A stretch of 10,496 nucleotides of DNA from DASSJF01 sp035280345. GTDB lineage: Bacteria; Sysuimicrobiota; Sysuimicrobiia; Sysuimicrobiales; Segetimicrobiaceae. Positions 1-4,797 of the stretch are shown here, in pieces. Both the position numbers and the translations under genes were made by a program. The DNA is taken from assembly GCA_035280345.1 (NCBI GenBank), contig DATEGA010000266.1, forward strand, positions 1 through 10,496, written 5' to 3'. Under the pieces are notes generated by a model. That model was given only the letters and a program-made list of their open reading frames with translations. It ran no database searches and was not told the origin of the DNA. Position 1 is the stretch's first letter, and each line of letters opens with the position of its first letter.

Positions 1-711
1 GAACTCCAAGAGCTGCTGCGCCTCGAGTCGCCGCCGGTACGGATCGAATGCTACGACATCAGCAACTTTCAGGGCGGGGAGACCGTCGCGTCGATGGTCG
101 TGGCGGAGGGCGGGCGCGTGCGGCCGGGCGAGTACCGGCGCTTCAAGATGAAGACGGCCGAGGGTCCCGACGACGTCGCGATGATGCATGAAGTGCTGGC
201 CCGGCGGTTCGCGCGCGCGCGCGAGGAACAGGACCGCTTGGACCGCGACGAGCCGATCCGGCCGAAGTGGGCCGTACTGCCGGATATCGTGCTGCTCGAC
301 GGCGGACGCAGCCAGTTGAGCGCGGCGCGGGACGTGCTGTTCGAGTACAACCACATGATTCCGGCGATCGCGCTGGCGAAAGGGCAGGACCTGATCTACG
401 TCGAGGGGCTGTCCGAACCGCTCGCGCTCCCCGCCGACGCGCCGGCGCTCCAACTGCTGCAGCGTCTCCGCGACGAGGCCCACCGGTTCGCGAACGCCTA
501 CCATCAGAAGCTGCGCGGCCGCCGCATCGTGTTCTCGGCGCTCGACGAGATCCCGGGCATCGGCGAGCGGCGGAAGCGCGCGTTGATCCGGCACTTCGGC
601 TCGGTGCGCAACATCCGGCAGGCCAGCGCCGCGGACATCGCCGCGGTCGAGGGCATCGGCGCGGCTCAGGCGGAGCGCATCTACCAGTACCTGCGCGAGC
701 ATCCGGCGTGA
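1..711 (+). CDS. uvrC: Excinuclease ABC subunit C, C-terminal part (partial at 5' end)
   Basis: UvrC is the nuclease of UvrABC nucleotide excision repair and cuts the damaged strand on both sides of a lesion bound by UvrB. The frame is open from base 1, so the N-terminal GIY-YIG and UvrB-binding parts lie upstream of the window. The 236 visible residues hold the RNase H-like nuclease domain responsible for the 5' incision: ECYDISN with its Asp at fragment residue 19, the VASMVV and EYRRFK blocks, LLDGGRSQL with Asp at residue 100, and RDEAHRFA with His at residue 161. From about residue 181 follows a tandem helix-hairpin-helix DNA-binding tail (IPGIGERRKRAL, then VEGIGAAQAERI). These are the three conserved acidic/His positions of the family. 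The TGA stop overlaps the GTG start of folP. An identity other than UvrC is unlikely. Confidence 0.97.
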   Translation, partial: ELQELLRLESPPVRIECYDISNFQGGETVASMVVAEGGRVRPGEYRRFKMKTAEGPDDVAMMHEVLARRFARAREEQDRLDRDEPIRPKWAVLPDIVLLDGGRSQLSAARDVLFEYNHMIPAIALAKGQDLIYVEGLSEPLALPADAPALQLLQRLRDEAHRFANAYHQKLRGRRIVFSALDEIPGIGERRKRALIRHFGSVRNIRQASAADIAAVEGIGAAQAERIYQYLREHPA

Positions 712-1580
712 GGCCCGGACCTCGGGTCCTATGCGCCGGCGGTCTCACACTCGATCTGGCGCCGCGGCCGCTGATCGTCGGTGTACTCAACGCGACTCCC
801 GATTCGTTCTACGACGGGGGCCGGTACTTCGACCCTGACCGCGCGCTCGCCCGCGCCGACGAACTCGTCGCCGAGGGCGCGGATCTCGTGGAGGTCGGGG
901 GCGAAACCGCCCGCCCGGGGCCTCCTCCGGTCGACGTCGACGAAGAGCGGCGCCGCGTCGTCCCGCTGATCGGTGAGCTGGCCGCGCGACTGCCCGTGCC
1001 GCTCGCGGTCGATACCTACAAGCCCGAGGTTGCCCGCGCCGCGGTCGAGGCCGGCGCGGTCCTGATTAATGATATCAGCGGTCTGAGCGACACCACGATG
1101 GCGGACGTGGCGGCCGCGACCGGCGCCGCGCTCGTCGTGATGCACATCCAGGGCCGGCCGAAGGTCCGGCAGACGTCGCCGCATTACGATTCGGTCGTCG
1201 AGGAAGTGTATGCTTTTCTCGAGGCACAAACAGAGAGAGCGCGCGCGCGCGGGGTCCTGGGCGACCGGCTCCTCGTCGATCCCGGTTTCAGTTTCGGCAA
1301 GACGCCGTACCACGACGTGGAAATTCTGCGGCGGCTGGGGGAGTTCACGCGGCTGGGGTACCCCTTGTATCTGGCGACGTCGCGCAAGAACTACATCCGC
1401 GACATCCTGGCGCTGCCGGCCGAGGATCTCCTGGAAGGCACGCTGGCCGCGGTCGCCTACGGCGTGGCGCAGGGCGCCGATCTGGTGCGCACGCACGATG
1501 TCCGCGCGACAGCCCGCGTGATCAAGATGACGCTCGCGATCATGCGGGCACCGGACGGCGTCCCGAGTCCATCGGTCTGA
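708..1580 (+). CDS. folP: Dihydropteroate synthase
   Basis: FolP condenses p-aminobenzoate with dihydropterin pyrophosphate to give dihydropteroate, the sulfonamide-sensitive step of folate synthesis, in the cytoplasm. I start it at GTG 708, which overlaps the uvrC stop as GTGA and suggests translational coupling. No other start codon lies in frame before the first conserved block. The 290-residue product has the TIM-barrel signatures in order: NATPDSFYDGG (28-38), EVGGETARPG (62-71), VDTYKPEVARA (101-111), LINDISG (119-125), VVMH (143-146), VDPGFSFGKT (190-199), TSRKNYI (224-230) and VRTHDV (260-265). Small departures from the usual wording (NATPDSF for NVTPDSF, GGETARPG for GGESTRPG) are conservative. 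Length is normal for the family. The gene converges on folE, with 22 bases between the stops and no visible terminator. Confidence 0.96.
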   Translation: MRPGPRVLCAGGLTLDLAPRPLIVGVLNATPDSFYDGGRYFDPDRALARADELVAEGADLVEVGGETARPGPPPVDVDEERRRVVPLIGELAARLPVPLAVDTYKPEVARAAVEAGAVLINDISGLSDTTMADVAAATGAALVVMHIQGRPKVRQTSPHYDSVVEEVYAFLEAQTERARARGVLGDRLLVDPGFSFGKTPYHDVEILRRLGEFTRLGYPLYLATSRKNYIRDILALPAEDLLEGTLAAVAYGVAQGADLVRTHDVRATARVIKMTLAIMRAPDGVPSPSV

Positions 1581-1602
1581 CCTCGCGGGTACGTGTGAAA
1601 GA

Positions 1603-2790
1603 CTACGACCTCCCGCCAATTATTGAGAAGAATTCTGCGCGTGTGCGCGGATCCTCGCGAAAGATTCCACGCGACGCCGAGGTGACAACTTTGCTGCCCG
1701 GTTTCTTTACCCCGCGCGCCGTCATACAGAGATGCTCCGCTTCAATGACGACCGCTGCACCTCTCGCACGCAGGCCTTCCTCGCAGAGCAAGTCCGCGAT
1801 CTGGGACGTAAGCCGCTCCTGTATTTGGGGCCGCTTCGCCAGCGATTCGACGAGACGGGCGATCTTGCTGATTCCAATGATTCTGCCTTCGGGGATGTAT
1901 CCAACGTGCGCGTGTCCGTGAAATGGCATGAGATGGTGTTCACAATTGTGCGTCAAGATCCCGCCGACGCAAAATGTTGGATACGGCGAGCACGTGAACG
2001 TGTATACGGTGAAGGGTTGTTTTCCGAAGCAGGGGCGCTTTGAAACGGCTCTCACCCGTACGTACCTGCTGTCTCGCAGGCCGTACGCTTCGGCAGCAGG
2101 CGTGAACCCCAGGCGGCCGTACCCTCCGGTCTGGTCCCGGCGACTCGAGCGATAGAGTCGTGTCATTTTGCCGTCTTGCATTGCCGCGGGCCGCGCGCCC
2201 TGGATCGAGGCGTCGGCCGCGATCGCGCCCAGCGTATACCCGAGGTCGCAGCTTTCGGTACGGGGATACCGTTGTTGCGCGTATTGGCGTGGTTGTACCC
2301 ACTCAATCTCATCACCGGCCTTGAGATCGCCCGCCGGCGCCCAGCCGCCGGGCGTCATGACCGGATGTTCTGATGTTAAGTAGATGGACGCCGACGGATC
2401 CGCATCGAGGCAAATCAGCTCTCGCGTTCTGCGAGAACTTATCGCGACAACTTTGGTGATTCTCAATTCACCGCGGTCCAGAGTGTAGAGCCGATCGCCC
2501 ACTCCGACGTCGGCTGCTCTCTTTTGGCCCGCGACCGCGTCGACGGTTTGCCTCGATGGAACGCACATGGAGTAGAACGGGATATCCTTCACCACAACCA
2601 TCTCTTTGTGATTTTCAGCCTCGAACCCGGTGGCAAGTAGTTGGCGGGGGTCCTCGACGAGACCCGAGAAGAGTTCCTCGTACATATTCGCCATACGCCG
2701 CGGCGTGGCGACAAGCCCTTCGCGCTCCGGGTCTTCGCCAATGGCCTTCAGAATCTGTCTGATGGCAGCTTCAATGGCCGGTTTGTCCAT
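1603..2790 (-). CDS. folE: GTP cyclohydrolase I precursor interrupted by an intein
   Basis: FolE converts GTP to dihydroneopterin triphosphate, the first step of folate (and queuosine-type deazapurine) synthesis. The 395-residue precursor comprises an N-extein (1-75), an intein (76-282) and a C-extein (283-395). Joined, the exteins give a normal 188-residue enzyme: KDIPFYSM runs directly into CEHHLMPFHGHAHVGYIP, followed by ISKIARLV, KRPQIQERLT, EAEHLCMTARGVKKPGS and a TSASRGIF tail. Known zinc ligands of the family correspond to Cys283, His286 and Cys355; catalytic His residues correspond to His285 and His353. The ATG has a perfect GGAGG at 2796-2800, five bases upstream. A possible promoter lies about 45 bases upstream. 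The gene is visibly less GC-rich than its neighbours: hand counts of two 60-base lines gave 57% and 52%, against about 80% for a line in the kinase gene. It may therefore have been acquired by transfer. Without splicing the zinc site is interrupted. Confidence 0.95.
   Translation of the reverse strand: MDKPAIEAAIRQILKAIGEDPEREGLVATPRRMANMYEELFSGLVEDPRQLLATGFEAENHKEMVVVKDIPFYSMCVPSRQTVDAVAGQKRAADVGVGDRLYTLDRGELRITKVVAISSRRTRELICLDADPSASIYLTSEHPVMTPGGWAPAGDLKAGDEIEWVQPRQYAQQRYPRTESCDLGYTLGAIAADASIQGARPAAMQDGKMTRLYRSSRRDQTGGYGRLGFTPAAEAYGLRDSRYVRVRAVSKRPCFGKQPFTVYTFTCSPYPTFCVGGILTHNCEHHLMPFHGHAHVGYIPEGRIIGISKIARLVESLAKRPQIQERLTSQIADLLCEEGLRARGAAVVIEAEHLCMTARGVKKPGSKVVTSASRGIFREDPRTRAEFFSIIGGRS
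1945..2565 (-). other. Intein in FolE, 207 residues, with degenerate LAGLIDADG remnant
   Basis: An in-frame protein-splicing element lies between Met75 and Cys283 of the FolE precursor. Block A begins CVPSRQTVDAVAG with nucleophile Cys76. Block B has the TxxH motif as T139-S-E-H142 in YLTSEHPV. Block F/G is VYTFTCSPYPTF followed by GGILTHN, with penultimate His281 and terminal Asn282. The +1 residue is Cys283. These are the class 1 splicing residues and all are present. Between blocks B and F, residues 183-196 (LGYTLGAIAADASI) resemble one LAGLIDADG (DOD) block of a homing endonuclease. The usual GDG is ADA, and I see no second copy. The element therefore looks like a minimised intein that probably splices but no longer homes. 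Three extra cysteines (254, 267, 274) lie near the C-terminal splice half. Both junctions were confirmed at codon level. Confidence 0.94.
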
Positions 2791-2834
2791 GCGTGCCTCC
2801 TAAGAAGCGGCTCCGTGCTTTTTTTCTAGCCTTT

Positions 2835-2861
2835 AGTATATCGAAACATCATTACGTTGAA
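2835..2861 (-). promoter_or_regulatory. Possible folE promoter
   Basis: On the minus strand a TATACT -10-like hexamer (2835-2840) is preceded by TTCAAC (2856-2861), or GTTCAA shifted by one base, at a short spacing of 15-16 bases. The stretch is AT-rich compared with the surroundings and sits about 45 bases ahead of the folE ATG. The implied leader is too short for a riboswitch. The -35 match is weak, so this is tentative. Confidence 0.35.
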
Positions 2862-2955
2862 CTAACCACCGTGCCCGGACTCCATGGTTCCTTTCGAAGT
2901 CTTTCTCCGACCCGATGCGACAGTCTCCTTTGTTCAAGGAGTGCCCCGCGCGGGC

Positions 2956-2987
2956 GCGACAGCGGGGGGCGGCCTCTGCTATAATCG
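2956..2987 (+). promoter_or_regulatory. Promoter of the tRNA-Gly/Cys/Leu cluster
   Basis: A perfect TATAAT (2980-2985) carries an extended -10 TGC directly in front of it. A partial -35 GCGACA (2956-2961) is 18 bases upstream. The mature tRNA-Gly starts 13 bases after the hexamer, leaving a leader of only a few bases. The sequence after the -10 is GC-rich (CGGCCTCGGCGG), the type of discriminator associated with stringently controlled stable RNA promoters. The same 14-base core recurs ahead of tRNA-Thr. Confidence 0.8.
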
Positions 2988-2998
2988 GCCTCGGCGGT

Positions 2999-3073
2999 GC
3001 GGGAGTAGCTCAGAGGTAGAGCGTCTCCTTGCCAAGGAGAAGGCCGTGGGTTCAAGTCCCATCTCCCGCTCCA
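2999..3073 (+). tRNA. tRNA-Gly (anticodon GCC)
   Basis: The cloverleaf folds fully by eye. The acceptor GCGGGAG (2999-3005) pairs with CTCCCGC (3063-3069), and the anticodon stem TCTCC/GGAGA encloses loop TTGCCAA with anticodon GCC. The T arm is GTGGG-TTCAAGT-CCCAT with one G-U pair at its base. Discriminator T and an encoded CCA end the gene. It is first of three tRNAs, 13 bases after a TATAAT box and 7 bases before tRNA-Cys. Confidence 0.97.
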
Positions 3074-3080
3074 ACCCAAC

Positions 3081-3155
3081 GGCGACGTAGCCAAGTGGCA
3101 AGGCAGGGGTCTGCAAAACCCCCATTCGGCGGTTCGAATCCGCCCGTCGCCTCCA
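3081..3155 (+). tRNA. tRNA-Cys (anticodon GCA)
   Basis: The acceptor GGCGACG (3081-3087) pairs with CGTCGCC (3145-3151). The anticodon stem GGGGT/ACCCC carries loop CTGCAAA with anticodon GCA. The T loop TTCGAAT is canonical, and discriminator T with encoded CCA is present. It is probably cotranscribed with tRNA-Gly, since only 7 bases separate them. One stretch of 70 bases then separates it from tRNA-Leu. Confidence 0.97.
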
Positions 3156-3183
3156 CCCTCTCAATCGTGTAGACGTTCATGCT

Positions 3184-3217
3184 GCGCCGGCGGGCCGGCG
3201 CCGTGTTTCGCGAACAC
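3184..3217 (+). other. Two tandem hairpins in the tRNA-Cys/tRNA-Leu spacer
   Basis: A perfect 7-base-pair stem GCGCCGG/CCGGCGC with loop CGGG (3184-3201) is followed at once by a second stem GTGTT/AACAC with loop TCGCG (3203-3217). Neither is followed by a T-run, so a classical intrinsic terminator is not supported. They may be processing signals separating the tRNAs, or a weak terminator for tRNA-Gly/Cys. Confidence 0.5.
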
Positions 3218-3225
3218 AGCGCACC

Positions 3226-3313
3226 GGGCGAGTGTCGGAATCGGCAGACGAGGGGGACTTAAAATCCTCTGGCCTGAACGGCCGTGTGGGTTCGACTCCC
3301 ACCTCGCCCACCA
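3226..3313 (+). tRNA. tRNA-Leu (anticodon TAA)
   Basis: This is an 88-base class II tRNA. The acceptor GGGCGAG (3226-3232) pairs with CTCGCCC (3303-3309). The anticodon stem GGGGA/TCCTC has loop CTTAAAA with anticodon TAA (UAA in RNA). A long variable arm (around TGGCCTGAACGGCCG) and a TTCGACT T loop fit leucine. Discriminator A and encoded CCA are present. No clear promoter lies directly upstream, so it is likely read from the tRNA-Gly promoter. Confidence 0.96.
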
Positions 3314-3332
3314 CAGCCACGAGGCGATAACG

Positions 3333-4229
3333 ATGCAAAGAAGATACACGACGGTTCTCAGACACGCCGGGCTCGCCATGATCGCGGCGGCCGGCGTCGT
3401 GGCGCTTGCCGCATCCGGCGGCGCCGCACCGGCCGCGTTCACCTTCACGACGGTCGACGTGCCCGGTGCCGCCGACACCTTCACGTTTGGGATCAACGGC
3501 GGCGGCCAGATTACCGGCGACTACCAGGGCGAGGACGAGGTCTCGCACGCGTTCGTGCGCAGCCCGACCGGGGCGATCACGAAGTTCGACGCCCCCGGCG
3601 CTGCGAGCACTGATGCGTCCGACATCAACACGGGCGGTCAGATCGTCGGCGACTTCCGGGACAAGGACCGGGTCTCGCACGGGTTCGTCCGCGCGGCGGA
3701 CGGGACGTTCACCACGTTTGACGTTGCGGGCGCGCCCAATACGTTCGCCAACGGCATCAACGACGCGGGCCAGATCGTGGGCAACGTCGAGGACGCGTCG
3801 CGCCGGTCCCACGGCTACGTTCGCGACGCCGCGGGCGCCGTTACGACGTTCGACGCGCCGAATGGCTTCACCACCGTGGCGAACGGCATCAACGCCGCCG
3901 GCCAGGTCTCCGGCTTCTATCGCGACGCCAACGGGGACTATCACGGGTTTATCCGCAGCAGCGCGGGCGCGATTACCGTCGTCGACGTGCCGCAGGCGAC
4001 GGCGACTGTGGTCTACGGCATCAACGCCGCCGGCGAGGCCATCGGGTACTTCCGTGACGCCGCCGACGATTCGCACGGATTCCTGCGCTCGCCGGACGGT
4101 GCCATCACGACCTTCGACGTGCCGCGCGCGGCCGGCACGGCCGGCTACGGGCTCAACGCGGCCGGGCAGATCGTCGGCACGTTCGACGACGCGAACGACA
4201 CGACCCACGGGTTTATCGGACGCCGGTAG
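3333..4229 (+). CDS. Secreted HAF-type repeat protein, six 44-residue repeats
   Basis: The 298-residue product has a signal peptide: a basic n-region MQRRYTTVLRHAG, a hydrophobic core LAMIAAAGVVALAA and a likely cleavage site after APA near residue 34. The rest is six tandem repeats of 44 residues (40-83, 84-127, 128-171, 172-215, 216-259, and 260-298 cut short). Each repeat reads roughly TFDVPGA..T..GINAAGQIVG.F.D....HGFVR...GAIT. This matches my knowledge of the 'probable extracellular repeat, HAF family', whose function is unknown; a beta-propeller-like extracellular fold is plausible. The ATG has GAGG eight bases upstream. The gene starts 20 bases after tRNA-Leu, so it may be transcribed from the tRNA promoter. 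Its last 17 bases overlap the convergent kinase-like gene. No enzymatic residues are recognisable. Confidence 0.9.
   Translation: MQRRYTTVLRHAGLAMIAAAGVVALAASGGAAPAAFTFTTVDVPGAADTFTFGINGGGQITGDYQGEDEVSHAFVRSPTGAITKFDAPGAASTDASDINTGGQIVGDFRDKDRVSHGFVRAADGTFTTFDVAGAPNTFANGINDAGQIVGNVEDASRRSHGYVRDAAGAVTTFDAPNGFTTVANGINAAGQVSGFYRDANGDYHGFIRSSAGAITVVDVPQATATVVYGINAAGEAIGYFRDAADDSHGFLRSPDGAITTFDVPRAAGTAGYGLNAAGQIVGTFDDANDTTHGFIGRR
3450..4226 (+). repeat. Six in-frame tandem repeats with a 132-base period
   Basis: The repeats encode the HAF-type units. Five full units are exactly 44 codons each, with no insertions or deletions between them, and a sixth ends at the stop after 39 codons. At DNA level they have diverged, with the most constant stretches encoding GIN-x-x-GQ, HGF-x-R and GAIT. 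The constant unit length points to strong structural spacing rather than recent duplication. Confidence 0.85.
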
Positions 4230-4749
4230 CGTCCGGCCAGGCCAGCCACGCCGCGCACTCGCGCGGCGTGCGCAGCCGTACGATCGTGAGATGCGCGTGC
4301 GCCGGGTCGTATGCCGCCGCACCGTACATGCGGCGGTTCTTCCGGTAGGTCCGCAGCGCCCACAAGATGATGGAATCTCGGCTCAGGAGGAGCCGCAGGT
4401 CCTCGCGGTTCCCGGCCCAGAGTTCCCGGCGCGTCAGCAGCCGGTCCGCGGTCCGCCGCGCGAGCCGCCAGAGGATGATCGCCAGTGAGTAATCGAGCCA
4501 CACGAGCGTGTCGGCCCGGCGCCACACGATGTCCCGCACGATGCTGTAGTTTCCATCGATCACCCACGCGTCGCCGTCGACGGTGCGCCGCACCCGTTCG
4601 CGAAATTCCTCCGCCGGTGCTTCCGTCCAGTTCGGCCGCCAATGGAGTGAGTCCAGCTCGACATGCGGACAGCCGATCCGCTCGGCAAGCCGGCGCGCCA
4701 ACGCCGTCTTGCCGGAGCCGCTTGTGCCAACCACAACGACCCGCCGCAC
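4213..4749 (-). CDS. P-loop nucleoside/adenylate kinase-like protein (FlaR/topology-modulation type)
   Basis: This 178-residue cytoplasmic P-loop NTPase starts at GTG 4749, because no other start precedes the Walker A. Walker A is GTSGSGKT (residues 8-15). It is followed by ELDSLHW (31-37), the DGNYS motif (65-69) and a beta strand TLVWLDYS (81-88). An arginine-rich helix pair (about 94-108) resembles the lid of adenylate kinases. The ELD-x-LHW and DGNYS combination is typical of the small kinases often named 'topology modulation protein' or FlaR-like, whose substrate is not settled. The start is 48 bases after the stop of the upstream selenoprotein-like redoxin on the same strand, so they may share a transcript. 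Only a weak ribosome site (GGGTGA) is visible. The last 17 bases overlap the HAF gene. Confidence 0.8.
   Translation of the reverse strand: MRRVVVVGTSGSGKTALARRLAERIGCPHVELDSLHWRPNWTEAPAEEFRERVRRTVDGDAWVIDGNYSIVRDIVWRRADTLVWLDYSLAIILWRLARRTADRLLTRRELWAGNREDLRLLLSRDSIILWALRTYRKNRRMYGAAAYDPAHAHLTIVRLRTPRECAAWLAWPDATGVR
4247..4270. terminator. Perfect 10-base-pair hairpin after the HAF-type gene
   Basis: CACGCCGCGC (4247-4256) and GCGCGGCGTG (4261-4270) form a perfect stem around the loop ACTC. It starts 17 bases after the HAF gene stop and lies inside the 3' end of the opposing kinase-like gene. No T-run follows on either strand, so it is not a canonical intrinsic terminator. It could stop or protect the convergent transcripts. 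The assignment as terminator is tentative. Confidence 0.35.
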
Positions 4750-4797
4750 GTCACCCAGTCTATCGCGCCGCGGCGCTAGTCTCGCGGCGGAGTTGTG

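Noticed and set aside
267..707. N-terminal extension of folP upstream of GTG 708
   Set aside because: It overlaps uvrC extensively with an Arg-rich, non-conserved translation; the GTGA overlap gives a normal-length enzyme.
1945..2565. Treating the folE insertion as an ordinary lineage-specific loop or a frameshifted pseudogene
   Set aside because: All splicing blocks are intact, both junctions are in frame, and the flanks rejoin to a perfect family consensus.
2852..3164. Minus-strand open frames across tRNA-Gly and tRNA-Cys with peptides such as GLEPTAFSLA
   Set aside because: These are antisense readings of tRNA genes, a familiar annotation artefact; the tRNA folds explain the sequence.
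3177..4322. Long minus-strand frame with a repeating pattern opposite the HAF-type gene, and a +1-shifted plus-strand frame at 3406-4488
   Set aside because: The periodicity is inherited from the 132-base repeats of the real gene, and the Arg/Pro/Ser-rich translations have no family features, signal peptide or ribosome site.
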